Counted from the first letter of the stretch, positions 26,700-35,878 are shown. The stretch: 64,000 nt of DNA from Micromonospora sp. DSM 45708 (GCF_039566955.1 NZ_CP154796.1:4898001-4962000); one strand, 5' to 3'. Notes: generated from the sequence alone by a model not told the origin. Numbers and translations: made by a program.

Positions 26700-26777
26700 C
26701 GCCGCGACCCTAATCCAGCCCTCTGACACTGGTGCGGCGGCTGGACCGGTCGACCGCCGGGGCATAGAACTGGACAG

Positions 26778-27329
26778 GTGCCCACCATCCGCCGGGAGGA
26801 ACCGGACGACGCCGAGGCGATCGCCCGGGTGCACATCCACGGCTGGCAGGCCGGCTACGCCGGCATCATGCCCGCCGAGGTGCTGCGCCGGCTGAACCCG
26901 GTCGCCTGGGCGCAGCGCCGCCGCGACCTCGGCACCGCCGACCCGGAACACCCGTTCACCACGCTGGTCGCCGAGGCCGACGGGGAGGTCACCGGCTTCA
27001 CCACGTTCGGGCCGTACCGGAACAACCAGGACCGCGGCGACCTCGACCCGGCGTACGGCGAACTGCTGGCCATCTACCTGGAGCCGGCGCACTGGGGTTC
27101 GGGCACCGGCCGGGCGCTGCTCGCCGCCGCCCGGGACGGGCTGGCCGGGCAGGGCTGGACCGAGTACCGGCTCTGGGTGCTCGCCGACAACGCCCGCGCC
27201 CGCCGCTTCTACGAACGGGCCGGGCACTCACCGGACGGTGAGGAGTCCGCCTACCCGGTGCCGCTGCACGGTGGGCGCGACCCGGTCCTGCTCCGCGAGC
27301 TGCGCTACACCGCCCGGCTCGACCGCTGA
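26778..27329 (+). CDS. GNAT family N-acetyltransferase
   Basis: 183 residues, GTG start at 26778 directly after a short divergent gap from the glycosylase gene. The acetyl-CoA loop is [14 protein letters not shown] near residue 110, preceded by LLAIYLEPA and followed by [19 protein letters not shown], the usual GNAT beta5-alpha4 pattern. The substrate cannot be assigned. Its last 102 bp overlap the 3' end of the convergent GT87 gene. A related acetyltransferase lies at 28577-29161 (shared [16 protein letters not shown] region), suggesting duplication around the GT87 gene. Confidence 0.88.
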   Translation: MPTIRREEPDDAEAIARVHIHGWQAGYAGIMPAEVLRRLNPVAWAQRRRDLGTADPEHPFTTLVAEADGEVTGFTTFGPYRNNQDRGDLDPAYGELLAIYLEPAHWGSGTGRALLAAARDGLAGQGWTEYRLWVLADNARARRFYERAGHSPDGEESAYPVPLHGGRDPVLLRELRYTARLDR

Positions 27330-28541
27330 GCCGGCCGGCCCGGCGGCGCCCACCGGACCGTCGCCGCCGGTCGGGACCGCCCAGCGGCGGATCGGCAGGC
27401 CGAGCAGCAGCGCCAGGCTGATCCACACGTAGGTGTTGCTGCCGAGGAAGCCGTCCACGCCGGTGAAGTCCTTCTCCCAGGACCAGACGATCCGGCTGCA
27501 CAGCAGCGCGTACCCGATCAGCGCGGCGGCCAGCAGCAGACGGCGCCGCCGGCCGCGGGCGGGGGCCGCCATGCCGTTGTCGACCAGCAGGATCAGCCCC
27601 GGCAGCAACCAGACCAGGTGGTGCACCCAGGTCACGGGGCTGACCAGGCACATCACCGCACCGGTCAGGGCCAGGCCGGTGGCCTCGTCGCCGGCGGCCA
27701 CCGCGGCCCGGCAGCGCCAGCCCCAGACCGCCAACGTGGCCAGGACCAGCAGCAGCCAGGCCACGGTGCTCGGATGCTCCGGGTCGAGCCGGGCGACCAC
27801 GCCGCGCAGCGACTGGTTGGAGACGAACGCCAGCTCACCGACCCGGTCGGTGTTCCACAGCGCCTCGGTCCAGAACTCCCGGGAGGCGTCCGGGAAGAGC
27901 CCGGCGGCCACCAGCGTGGCGACGGCGGCCGAGCCGACCGCGGTCGCGGCGGCCCGCCAGCGGCCGGTGACCAGCAGGTAGACGATGAAGATGCCGGGGG
28001 TCAGCTTGATCGCGGTGGCCAGGCCGATGCCCACCCCGGCCCAGCGGTTGCCGGCCGGCAGCAGCCGGAGCAGGTCCACCGCCACCAGGAACAGCAACAG
28101 CATGTTGACCTGACCGAAGTTGACCGTCTCGCGCATCGGCTCGTACGCGGCGGCCAGGCAGAGCGCGACCGCGAGCGTGAACCAGCGGGTCCAGCCGGCC
28201 CGGCGGGCCACCGGATCCAGCAGCCACCAGATCACCACGGCGCTGACCAGCACCGTCGCCGCCACGCTCACCACGATCGCCGCGCCCCACGGCAGGTACG
28301 CCATGGGCAGCATGACCAGCGCCGCGAACGGCGGGTAGGTGAAGCCGTACTGGGTGCCGGCCTTGAGGAAGTCGTAGATCTCGCCGCCGTCACGCGCCCA
28401 GTAGGTGAGCGCGCCGTGGTAGACCCTCAGGTCGAAGAAGCCGTGCCGTACCGCCGCCACGGAGAGGAACACGGTGACCGCCGCGGCCAGCGCCACCACG
28501 GCCACGACCTGCGCGGTCGTCCGCCCGGCACCCTGCGCCAC
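27228..28541 (-). CDS. GT87-family polyprenol-phosphate-dependent mannosyltransferase-like membrane protein
   Basis: 437 residues. The GTG at 28541 is chosen because AGGAGG lies exactly 6 bp upstream; an in-frame GTG at 28571 would leave only 5 bp to the divergent gene. About ten transmembrane helices are seen, with the family-type loop FFDLRVYHGALTYWARDGGEIYDF after helix 1, YGFTYPPFAALVMLP, and NFGQVNMLLL. GT87 (DUF2029) enzymes add mannose or similar sugars from polyprenol phosphate donors to envelope glycolipids. The C-terminal 34 codons overlap the convergent acetyltransferase gene, so the true stop region is unusual. Confidence 0.83.
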   Translation of the reverse strand: MAQGAGRTTAQVVAVVALAAAVTVFLSVAAVRHGFFDLRVYHGALTYWARDGGEIYDFLKAGTQYGFTYPPFAALVMLPMAYLPWGAAIVVSVAATVLVSAVVIWWLLDPVARRAGWTRWFTLAVALCLAAAYEPMRETVNFGQVNMLLLFLVAVDLLRLLPAGNRWAGVGIGLATAIKLTPGIFIVYLLVTGRWRAAATAVGSAAVATLVAAGLFPDASREFWTEALWNTDRVGELAFVSNQSLRGVVARLDPEHPSTVAWLLLVLATLAVWGWRCRAAVAAGDEATGLALTGAVMCLVSPVTWVHHLVWLLPGLILLVDNGMAAPARGRRRRLLLAAALIGYALLCSRIVWSWEKDFTGVDGFLGSNTYVWISLALLLGLPIRRWAVPTGGDGPVGAAGPAGSAVEPGGVAQLAEQDRVAPTVQRHRVGGLLTVR

Positions 28542-28576
28542 CGTCACCCTCCTCGCCCTGCGTAGGCTCACGTGCC

Positions 28577-29161
28577 ATGGCTGAAGGCTACGTCCGCCCC
28601 GCGCGTCCCGAGGACGTCGCCGAGATCGCCCGCATCCAGCTCGCGACCTGGCGGGTCGCGTACCGCCGGATCCTGCCCCGGCACGTGCTCGACAACCTGG
28701 ACGAGGCGTACCTCGCCCGGCGGTGGGGCGCGGCGGTGCAGGAGCCGCCCTCGGGCGCGCACCGGGTGCTGGTCGCCGTCGAACAGGCCGCGCAATCCTA
28801 TCTGGTGGGGTTCGCCGCCTCCGGTCCGGCCGACGCCGAGGCGCTCGCCCCGGGCGAGCCGGCCGACGCGTTCGACTCGGGCGTGGCCGCGGTGACCGAT
28901 CTGCTTGTCGAGCCGCGCTGGGGGCGACGCGGGCACGGCAGCCGGCTGCTCGCCGCCGCGGTCGAGCACTGGCGCGCGGACGGGCTCACCCGCGCGGTGG
29001 CGTGGGCGTTCGACGCGGACGCGGCGACCCGCGCGTTCCTCGGCTCGACCGGCTGGGAGCCGGACGGCGCGACCCGGGCGCTGGACGTGGACGACATGCT
29101 GGTGCCCCAGCTCCGGCTGCACGTGGCCGTCCCGGAGGACGAGGCGCCGGCGCGGCGATGA
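28577..29161 (+). CDS. GNAT family N-acetyltransferase
   Basis: 194 residues starting MAEGYVRPARPEDVAEIARIQ. The acetyl-CoA loop is RWGRRGHGSRLLAAA near residue 115, followed by AVAWAFDADAATRAFLGSTGW. Its N-terminal half (WRVAYRRILPRHVLDNLDEAY) resembles that of the acetyltransferase at 26778 ([18 protein letters not shown]). The start is divergent from and very close to the GT87 gene. It ends before a 12-bp-stem hairpin shared with the convergent permease gene. Substrate unknown. Confidence 0.87.
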   Translation: MAEGYVRPARPEDVAEIARIQLATWRVAYRRILPRHVLDNLDEAYLARRWGAAVQEPPSGAHRVLVAVEQAAQSYLVGFAASGPADAEALAPGEPADAFDSGVAAVTDLLVEPRWGRRGHGSRLLAAAVEHWRADGLTRAVAWAFDADAATRAFLGSTGWEPDGATRALDVDDMLVPQLRLHVAVPEDEAPARR

Positions 29162-29201
29162 GTTTCCGGCCGGCCGCCGGTCCGACCTTCGACGGGAGGT
29201 A

Positions 29202-29233
29202 CCGGCGGTCCCGGCACGGGGCGGGACCGCCGG
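29202..29233. terminator. Bidirectional terminator hairpin
   Basis: CCGGCGGTCCCG (29202-29213) pairs perfectly with CGGGACCGCCGG (29222-29233) around an 8-base loop. It lies between the convergent 3' ends of the acetyltransferase and the MalG-type permease. Confidence 0.78.
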
Positions 29234-29240
29234 CTCCCGG

Positions 29241-30125
29241 TCAGCCCTTGTCCGCGCCGTCGTTGGCGCCGCGCACGAAGTAGCGCTGGAAGATCACGAA
29301 GAGCACCGCCACCGGGATGGTGGCCAGCAGCGCCGCGCCGAGCTTCAGCGGATACTGGTTGCCCTTGCCGAGCGAGCCGCCGACCAGGTCGGCCAGCCCA
29401 CGGGGCAGCGTGAACAGGTCCGGGTCCTGCACCGAGACGAGACTGTGCGGGAACTCGTTCCAGGAGCCCTGGAACGACAGGATGGTCAGGGTGATCAGCG
29501 CCGGCCGGGCCATCGGCAGCACCACCGACCAGAACGTGCGGAAGACGCCGGCGCCGTCGATCCGGGCCGCCTCCTCCACGCTGACCGGGATCGACTCGAA
29601 GAACTGCTTCATGATGAACACGCCGGCCGCGTCGGCGAGCAGCGGCACGATCAGGCCGGCGTAGCTGTCGTAGAGGCCGATCTGCTTGAGCACCAGGAAC
29701 TTCGGGATCAGCAGCACCACGCCCGGCACCGCCATCACCGCGATGACGGCGGCGAACAGCCCGGCCCGACCCCGGAAGCGCAGCCGGGCCAGCGCGTAGC
29801 CGGCGAGCGAGTCGAAGAACACCCGGCCGAGCGTGACCAGCACGGTGACCAACAGCGAGTTGCCGAGCCAGAGCGGGAAGGCGGTGCCGGCGAAGATCCG
29901 TTCGAAACCGGCCAGCGTGAGCGGGTCCGGGATCGGCGAGAGCGGGTTGGCCGCCGCGTCCGGCTCGGTCTTGAACGAGTTGCCGAGCTGGATCACGAAC
30001 GGGTAGAGGAAGACCAGTCCGAAGAAGATCAGGACGGCGTACCCGAGGAAGCGGTTGGCCCGGGCGCGCGGCTCGCGGTCGCGGCGGCGCGTGACCGGCG
30101 CCGGCCGGTCGGTCAGCACGGCCAT
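29241..30125 (-). CDS. Carbohydrate ABC transporter permease, MalG type
   Basis: 294 residues from ATG 30125, one base after the stop of the preceding permease. Six membrane helices and the EAA loop EEAARIDGAGVFRTFWSVVLP, where the ATPase docks, are visible; FKTEPDAAANPLSPIPDPLTL is the typical periplasmic loop of MalG/LacG-type permeases. It forms the importer with the adjacent MalF-type permease and lipoprotein binding protein. No ATPase gene is in the locus, so a shared MsiK-like ATPase is likely. Confidence 0.92.
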   Translation of the reverse strand: MAVLTDRPAPVTRRRDREPRARANRFLGYAVLIFFGLVFLYPFVIQLGNSFKTEPDAAANPLSPIPDPLTLAGFERIFAGTAFPLWLGNSLLVTVLVTLGRVFFDSLAGYALARLRFRGRAGLFAAVIAVMAVPGVVLLIPKFLVLKQIGLYDSYAGLIVPLLADAAGVFIMKQFFESIPVSVEEAARIDGAGVFRTFWSVVLPMARPALITLTILSFQGSWNEFPHSLVSVQDPDLFTLPRGLADLVGGSLGKGNQYPLKLGAALLATIPVAVLFVIFQRYFVRGANDGADKG

Positions 30126-30126
30126 G

Positions 30127-31245
30127 TCAGGACCCCTCCGGTACGCGACGACGCCACCACCGGCCACGCCGGTGCCCGTCCCGATCGGCCATCAGCCGGC
30201 GCTGGAACAGGGTGAGCAGGATGATGATGAGGAACAGCACGAACGAGATGGCCGCGCCGGAGCCGTAGTCGAAGTCGCGGAACGCGGTCCGGTACGACAG
30301 GTACGCCGGGGTGAGCGTGGTCTTGGCCGGGTCGCCCTGGCTCATCACGTACACCTGGTCGAAGACCTGCCAGGAGCCGATCAGTCCCAGCGTGACCACG
30401 AGGAACGTGGTGGGCTTGAGCAGCGGCAGCGTGACGTACCGGAAGCGCTGCCAGCGGGACGCCCCGTCGAGCATGCCGGCCTCGTCCAGCGCCACCGGGA
30501 CGTTCTGCAACGCGGCCAGGTACATCAGCATGAACGTGCCCGAGGTGGTCCAGATGACCAGGCAGATGATCGACATCATGGCCACGCTGGGCCCGGAGAG
30601 CCACTCCCACCAGCTCAGCCCGAACGGGCCGCCGGAGGTGAGCGCGGCCGGCGGGGTGTCCAGCCCGAACGCGCCGAGGAACAGGTGCAGTACGCCGCGA
30701 CCGTCGGCGAACCACTCCGGCCCGTCGACGCCGAGCAGCCCGAGCAGCCGGTTGACCGCGCCGGAGTTGGCGAACAGGAACAGGAAGACCACGCTGACCG
30801 CCACCGAGCTGGTGACGGACGGGAAGTAGAACGCGCTGCGGAAGAAGCCCTTCCCCTTCAGCAGCCGGTTGTTGACCACCAGGGCGAGACCGAGCGCGAG
30901 CACGGTCTGCACCGGCACCACGATCCCGACGTAGTAGATGTTGTTGCGGATGGCGGTCATGAAGTCGCGGCGGGCGAGCCCGTCGTCGGTGAACAGCCGG
31001 CTGTAGTTCTCGCCGCCGACGAACGGCACGTCGCCGGTGAACGGGCTGCCCTGGCCGTTCCAGTCGGTGAGGCTCACCCAGAGCGCCATCAGGATCGGCA
31101 GCAGCAGGAAGAGCCCGAGGATCACGATCACCGGCGCGACGAAGAGCCAGCCGGCGAGGTTCTCGTTACTGCGGATGCCGCCCGTACGGCGACGCGGCGG
31201 GCCGGCCGACGCGGTGCCCGGCGCGGCGAGCGTGTCCGTTGCCAT
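30127..31245 (-). CDS. Carbohydrate ABC transporter permease, MalF type
   Basis: 372 residues from ATG 31245 (MATDTLAAPGTASAG), preceded by GGAGGAGGG. Six or more membrane helices; the EAA loop is ALDEAGMLDGASRWQRFRYVTLP. A long periplasmic insertion (about residues 165-235, VNRLLGLLGVDGPEWFADGRG) is typical of the MalF class but longer than average. A strong hairpin of the AAGGGGCCCC repeat family lies between the binding-protein gene and this gene, and could lower permease expression relative to the binding protein. Confidence 0.92.
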   Translation of the reverse strand: MATDTLAAPGTASAGPPRRRTGGIRSNENLAGWLFVAPVIVILGLFLLLPILMALWVSLTDWNGQGSPFTGDVPFVGGENYSRLFTDDGLARRDFMTAIRNNIYYVGIVVPVQTVLALGLALVVNNRLLKGKGFFRSAFYFPSVTSSVAVSVVFLFLFANSGAVNRLLGLLGVDGPEWFADGRGVLHLFLGAFGLDTPPAALTSGGPFGLSWWEWLSGPSVAMMSIICLVIWTTSGTFMLMYLAALQNVPVALDEAGMLDGASRWQRFRYVTLPLLKPTTFLVVTLGLIGSWQVFDQVYVMSQGDPAKTTLTPAYLSYRTAFRDFDYGSGAAISFVLFLIIILLTLFQRRLMADRDGHRRGRWWRRRVPEGS

Positions 31246-31273
31246 TCCCTCCTCCTTCGCTCGGGGGAGGTGG

Positions 31274-31322
31274 AAGGAGGGGCCCCTTGTTAACACCCGT
31301 CTGTTAACAGGGGCCCCTCCTT
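31274..31322 (-). repeat. Inverted repeat of the AAGGGGCCCCTTGTTAAC family between binding-protein and permease genes
   Basis: AAGGAGGGGCCCCTTGTTAA (31274-31293) pairs with TTAACAGGGGCCCCTCCTT (31304-31322) with one bulged base. It belongs to the same family as the element at 9206-9252. In sugar-import operons a hairpin at this place commonly lets the binding protein be made in excess; that role is inferred here from position. Confidence 0.78.
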
Positions 31323-31327
31323 ACACC

Positions 31328-32575
31328 TCAGCCGCCGAGCGTCGCCTTGGCGTTCTTGTCGAAGTTGGCCAGGATGGTCTTCGGGTCGCCGGTGGCCAGG
31401 CCCTGGAGGCCGGCCTCCAGGTCCCGCAGCACGCTGTCCATCTTCGGCGCGTTGACCGGGCCCTGGGCGTACTCGACGCCGTCGATGAACGGCTTGTCCG
31501 CCGGGAACGCGCCGGTGTACTGGTCGCGGACCGACTGGCGGGACGGCATCACGCCGAACGCCTTCGCGAAACCGATCTGCTGCTCGCCGGCGGTCATCGC
31601 CTCGACGAACTTGATCGCCTGCTCCTTGTACTTCGACTTGGCCGCGATGCCCCAGCACTGGGTGAAGGAGAGCGTGCCCGGGCCCTTCGGGCCGGCCGGC
31701 AGCGGCACCACCTTGTACTTCACGTTCGGGAAGTCGTTCTGGAGCGCGCCCTTGATCCAGTTGCCCTCGATGGTCATCACGGCCTTGCCCTTGCCGAACG
31801 CCTCTCCGGACCAGCCGGAGTCGAGCTGCTTCGGGAACTTCGCGTAGCCGTTGGTGAGCAGCGACTTGACGTACTGGAGGGCCTGGAGGTTCTCCGGGGT
31901 GTCCGCGGTCGGCTGCTTGCCGTCCTTGCTCATCAGCCAGCCGCCGTTCTGCACCATGAACGCGCCGATGCGGTCCCGGGTGTCGCCGAGCGCGATCGCC
32001 ACCTGGCCCTTGGCCTTGATCTTCTGGCTGACGGCGGTGAGCTGGTCCCAGGTGGTCGGCACGTCGGCGTCGGTCAGGCCGGCCTTGGCCCACAGGTCGG
32101 TGTTGATCTGGAGGGCCAGGGTGGAGAAGTCCTTCGGCGCGCAGTAGAGCTTGCCGTCGTAGGTGAACGCGGTGCGCAGGCTCTGGTAGAAGTCGTCGGG
32201 GTTGGCGACCTTGTCCCCGTACGGCTCCAGCGCGCCGACGCTGGCGTAGTCGGCGAAGCGGGCCGCGTCGACGTAGAAGACGTCCGGCGGGGTGCCGCCG
32301 GCCAGCGCCTGCCCGAGCTGCTGGGTGAGGTCCTGCGCCGGGGTGACGGTGGCGGAGTTGCCGGAGGAGCCGGCCCACGCGGCGGCGGCGTCCTTCACGG
32401 CCTTGGTCTCGGCGTCGCCGGAGGAGCCGATCAGGATCTGCAGGCTGGCCGGGCCGCTGGACTGCTTGGTGTCGGTGGCCGAGTCGTCGAAGCCGCTGCC
32501 GCAGGCGGCGGAGCCGAGCAGGGCGACGGCGGCGACGCCGGCCACCGCGGCCCGGGTGAGCATGCGAGGTGTCAT
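31328..32575 (-). CDS. Extracellular sugar-binding lipoprotein of an ABC importer
   Basis: 415 residues. The N-terminus MTPRMLTRAAVAGVAAVALLGSAACG is a lipoprotein signal with the lipid-anchored Cys at 25. The mature part follows the cluster B/SBP_bac_1 pattern, with LQILIGSSGDAETKAVKDAA, GTPPDVFYVDAARFADYA and KAVMTIEGNWIKGAL. It should capture a sugar outside the membrane and hand it to the two downstream permeases. Substrate is not deducible; the divergent debranching-type glycosidase hints at an alpha-glucan or oligosaccharide. It lies 25 bp after the LacI gene. Confidence 0.92.
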   Translation of the reverse strand: MTPRMLTRAAVAGVAAVALLGSAACGSGFDDSATDTKQSSGPASLQILIGSSGDAETKAVKDAAAAWAGSSGNSATVTPAQDLTQQLGQALAGGTPPDVFYVDAARFADYASVGALEPYGDKVANPDDFYQSLRTAFTYDGKLYCAPKDFSTLALQINTDLWAKAGLTDADVPTTWDQLTAVSQKIKAKGQVAIALGDTRDRIGAFMVQNGGWLMSKDGKQPTADTPENLQALQYVKSLLTNGYAKFPKQLDSGWSGEAFGKGKAVMTIEGNWIKGALQNDFPNVKYKVVPLPAGPKGPGTLSFTQCWGIAAKSKYKEQAIKFVEAMTAGEQQIGFAKAFGVMPSRQSVRDQYTGAFPADKPFIDGVEYAQGPVNAPKMDSVLRDLEAGLQGLATGDPKTILANFDKNAKATLGG

Positions 32576-32600
32576 CTGTTTCTCCTGGTGGGGGATGGGA

Positions 32601-33590
32601 TCACGCCGAGTGCCGGAGCACCAGCGAGGGATGGAGCAGGAGCTGGGGGTCGCGTTGCTGCCCGTCGAGCAGCCCGGTGAGCAGCTCGACGCAGCGGGCG
32701 GCGGCCTCGCCGAGCGGCTGGCTGACGCTGCTCAGCCCGACCGCGGCGGCCACCGGGGTGTCGTCGAAGCCGATGACTGCCACGTCGGTCCCGGCGTCGC
32801 GGGCGGCCTGCCACGCGCCGAGGGCCAGCGAGTCGCTGGCGCAGACCAGCGCGGTCGGCGGTGCGTCGAGGGCGAGCAGCGCGCGGGCCTCGCGCTCCCC
32901 CTCGGCAATGCCGTCCTCGGTGGCGCGGTCCGGCGCGGCGCCGTCGAGGCCGACCTCCGCCATCGTGGTACGCCAGCCGGCGCGCCGGTCGTCGCCGACG
33001 CCGGAGCCGGCGGGCCAGCCGAGGAACGCGATCCGGCGGTGGCCGGCGGCGAGCAGGTGGCGGGTGGCCTGGGCGGTGCCGGCGGCGCCGTCCACGTCGA
33101 CCCACGGGTGCGCCTCCGGCGTGTCCCAGAGCCGGCCGAACGTCACGAACGGCACCTCCCGCTCGGCCAGCCACGCGGTACGCGGGTCGCGGTGCTTGGT
33201 GCCGGTGAGCACGAACGCGTCCAGGTCGTACGCGCCGAGCAGGTCGTCGTAGGTGGCGATCTCGTCGTCGTCGTGGCGGGCGGTGTAGAGCATGACCCGG
33301 TAGCCGGCGGCGTCGGCGGTCTCGGTGAGGCCGTGCAGGAAGCGGTCGAGCACGGAGCCGTTGATGCCGTCGCGGGTGGGCTCGATGCGGACGGCGATGA
33401 GCCGGGACCGTCCGGTCCGCATCTGCCGGGCGGCCTGGTTGGCCCGGTAGCCGAGCGCGGCGATGGCCTCGTGCACGCGGCGGCGGGTGTCCTCGCGGAC
33501 GATGTGCGGGGCGTTGAGCACGTTGGAGACGGTCTGCCGGCTGACCTGGGCATGCCGGGCCACGGTCGCGATGGTTACCTTTTCTCCCAC
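32601..33590 (-). CDS. LacI family transcriptional regulator
   Basis: 329 residues. The N-terminal LacI helix-turn-helix is plain (TIATVARHAQVSRQTVSNVLN with hinge ALGYRANQAARQMRTG), followed by a periplasmic-binding-type sensor domain (residues 60-329) with WVDVDGAAGTAQATRHLLAAGHRRIAFLG and VIGFDDTPVAAA. It is the first gene of the uptake operon and divergent from the glycosidase gene; a LacI-type operator lies between them at 33610-33651. It most likely represses both sides and is released by an imported sugar. Confidence 0.93.
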   Translation of the reverse strand: MGEKVTIATVARHAQVSRQTVSNVLNAPHIVREDTRRRVHEAIAALGYRANQAARQMRTGRSRLIAVRIEPTRDGINGSVLDRFLHGLTETADAAGYRVMLYTARHDDDEIATYDDLLGAYDLDAFVLTGTKHRDPRTAWLAEREVPFVTFGRLWDTPEAHPWVDVDGAAGTAQATRHLLAAGHRRIAFLGWPAGSGVGDDRRAGWRTTMAEVGLDGAAPDRATEDGIAEGEREARALLALDAPPTALVCASDSLALGAWQAARDAGTDVAVIGFDDTPVAAAVGLSSVSQPLGEAAARCVELLTGLLDGQQRDPQLLLHPSLVLRHSA

Positions 33591-33609
33591 GAAATCCCTC
33601 TCGCCGCCC

Positions 33610-33651
33610 TTGAACGATCCAATGCCGATGCGGCAGGATTAGATCGTTCAA
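33610..33651. promoter_or_regulatory. Paired LacI-type operator between regulator and glycosidase genes
   Basis: TTGAACGATCCAATGC (33610-33625) and GGATTAGATCGTTCAA (33636-33651) are inverted copies matching at 14 of 16 bases, with 10 perfect outer bases. Each half (TTGAACGATCCAA) is itself roughly symmetric around CG, as in LacI-family operators. The location, 20 bp upstream of the LacI start and 89 bp before the divergent glycosidase GTG, suits control of both. Confidence 0.7.
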
Positions 33652-33739
33652 AAGTTTCTGGAATGTTTCGCACTTTGCACCCGGCCGTGGCCATCTGTCA
33701 AGACATCCGCGCCACCTATCAGCACCAGGGAGTTCCCCC

Positions 33740-35878
33740 GTGACCGAACGCCACCTCCAACCGCTGCTGCACGACCTGGTCGGGGTGGTGCACGCCCCCA
33801 CGAGCGCGCTGGGCGACGCGGCCGGTCAGCTCCGGCCACGCGGCGTCCAGGGCGTCTTCCACGCCGACGCCCGGGTGCTCTCCCGGGCCGAGCTGCGCCT
33901 CGACGACCGGGAGCCGGAGACGATCGCGAACGGCGCCGCCGGCCCGCACGGCGCCCGCTTCGTCGGCCTGGCCCGCTGGCTCGGCGACCCCACCCCCGAC
34001 CCGACCGTGCGGGTCGAGCGCACCCGACGGGCCGGCCCGGCCGGTCTCACCGAGGAGATCGTGGTGTCGTCCACCGCCGCCGAACCGGTCCGCACCACCG
34101 TCACCGTGGACCTGGCCTGCGATCTCGCCCCGATCGAGCAGGTCAAGGCGGGCCGCGCCGGCGGGCCACTGAAGGCCGAGGCCGACGCGCCGGGCCGGGT
34201 GCGGTGGGCCGCCGAGGGCCTGGTGGTGACCGTCACCGGCGAGGGCGCCACCGTGCACGCCACCGGCGAGCACACCATGGCGCCCCGACTGGCCTGGCCG
34301 GTCACCGTCACGCCCGGCACCCCCGTCACGCTGCGCTGGCGGCTGGCCGTCACCGACCCCCGGGCCGTGGTGACCGCCGCGCCGGCCGGCCCCGGCTGGG
34401 CCGAACCCCGGGTCGCCGCCGACGACCGCCGGCTGCTGCGGCTGCTCGACCGGTCCCTGGCCGACCTGCACGCGCTGCGGCTGGCCGAGCCGGCCCACCC
34501 GGAGGACGTCTTCCTCGGCGCCGGCGTGCCCTGGTTCCTCACCCTGTTCGGCCGCGACAGCCTCTGGGCCGCCCGGATGATGCTGCCGCTCGGCACCGAG
34601 CTGGCCGCCGGCACGCTGCGGGTGCTGGCCCGCCGGCAGGGCACCCGGGTCGACCCGGCCACCGGTGAGCAGCCCGGCAAGATCCTGCACGAGCTGCGCC
34701 GGCACGAGTTCGCGCCGAACGAGGGGCTGCGGCTGCCGCCCGCGTACTACGGCACCGTGGACGCGACCATGCTCTGGGTCAGCCTGCTGCACGACGCCTG
34801 GCGCTGGGGCCTGCCCGCCGAGCGGATCGAGCCGCTGCTGCCGCACCTGGAGGCGGCGCTGCGCTGGCTCGGCGAGCACGCCGACGCCGACGGCGACGGC
34901 TTCGTCGAGTACGTCGACACCACCGGCCACGGCCTGGCCAACCAGGGCTGGAAGGACTCCGGCGACGCGGTGCGCTTCCGCGACGGCCGGCTGGCCGCGC
35001 CGCCGATCGTGCTGGCCGAGGTGCAGGGGTACGCGTACCAGGCCGCCACCGACGGCGCGGCCCTGCTGGACGCGTTCGGCCGCCCCGGCGCCGACCGCTG
35101 GCGCGGCTACGCCGACCGGCTCGCCACGAAGTTCCGCGCGGCGTTCTGGGTGGACGGCCGGCACGGCCCGCAGCCCGCGCTGGCCCTGGACCGGGACAAG
35201 CGCCCGGTCGACGCGCTGACCAGCAACATCGGCCACCTGCTCGGCACCGGGCTGCTGTCGGACGCCGAATCGGCACAGGTGGCGGCGTTGCTCTCCACCG
35301 AGGCGATGGCCGGCGGCTTCGGGCTGCGCACCATGTCCACCGACGACGCCGGGTTCAGTCCGCTGTCGTACCACTGCGGTTCGATCTGGGCGCACGACAC
35401 CGCGATCGTGCTCGCCGGGCTGGCCCGCGACGGGCACCGGGAAGCGGCGCTACGGCTCGCCGACGGCCTGCTCGCCGCCGCCGAGGCGTTCGACTACCGC
35501 CTGCCCGAGCTGTACGGCGGCGACGACCGGGCGTCGATCGGCCGGCCCGTGCCCTACCCGGCGGCGTGCCGCCCGCAGGCCTGGTCGGCGGCGGCGGCCG
35601 TGCTGCTGCTCCAGGCCGGCCTGGGCGTCTACCCCGACGTGCCGAACGGCCGGGTCGACCTGCGCCCGCTGGCCGGCCCCGAGCTGGGCGCGCTCAGCGC
35701 GACCAACCTGCGCATCGCCGGCGCCCCGGTGACCGCGGCGGTCGACCACACCGGCCACCCCACCGTGTCCGGCCTCCCCACCCCCCTGCACTCCACCCCC
35801 ATCCCCACCCCCCGCCCCCCGTCGCTGTCCCCCACTTCCACCTCCACCCCCACCCCCACCCCCACCACCGCCGGTTGA
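33740..35878 (+). CDS. Glycogen debranching-type glycosidase (amylo-alpha-1,6-glucosidase family, N-terminal GDE domain)
   Basis: 712 residues, GTG 33740 preceded by AGGGAG. Residues about 10-200 form the beta-rich GDE N-terminal domain (VFHADARVLSRAELRLDD), and 220-680 an (alpha/alpha)6 barrel with VPWFLTLFGRDSLWAARM, PGKILHELRRHEF and the catalytic-region GWKDSGDAVRF, then SYHCGSIWAHDTAI. The enzyme class acts on alpha-glucan branches or related glucosides in the cytoplasm. The last 30 residues (Pro/Thr/Ser-rich, TSTSTPTPTPTTAG) are low complexity and look like frame extension into C-rich DNA that ends in a dispersed repeat; the TGA stop is the first bases of that repeat. Confidence 0.88.
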   Translation: MTERHLQPLLHDLVGVVHAPTSALGDAAGQLRPRGVQGVFHADARVLSRAELRLDDREPETIANGAAGPHGARFVGLARWLGDPTPDPTVRVERTRRAGPAGLTEEIVVSSTAAEPVRTTVTVDLACDLAPIEQVKAGRAGGPLKAEADAPGRVRWAAEGLVVTVTGEGATVHATGEHTMAPRLAWPVTVTPGTPVTLRWRLAVTDPRAVVTAAPAGPGWAEPRVAADDRRLLRLLDRSLADLHALRLAEPAHPEDVFLGAGVPWFLTLFGRDSLWAARMMLPLGTELAAGTLRVLARRQGTRVDPATGEQPGKILHELRRHEFAPNEGLRLPPAYYGTVDATMLWVSLLHDAWRWGLPAERIEPLLPHLEAALRWLGEHADADGDGFVEYVDTTGHGLANQGWKDSGDAVRFRDGRLAAPPIVLAEVQGYAYQAATDGAALLDAFGRPGADRWRGYADRLATKFRAAFWVDGRHGPQPALALDRDKRPVDALTSNIGHLLGTGLLSDAESAQVAALLSTEAMAGGFGLRTMSTDDAGFSPLSYHCGSIWAHDTAIVLAGLARDGHREAALRLADGLLAAAEAFDYRLPELYGGDDRASIGRPVPYPAACRPQAWSAAAAVLLLQAGLGVYPDVPNGRVDLRPLAGPELGALSATNLRIAGAPVTAAVDHTGHPTVSGLPTPLHSTPIPTPRPPSLSPTSTSTPTPTPTTAG

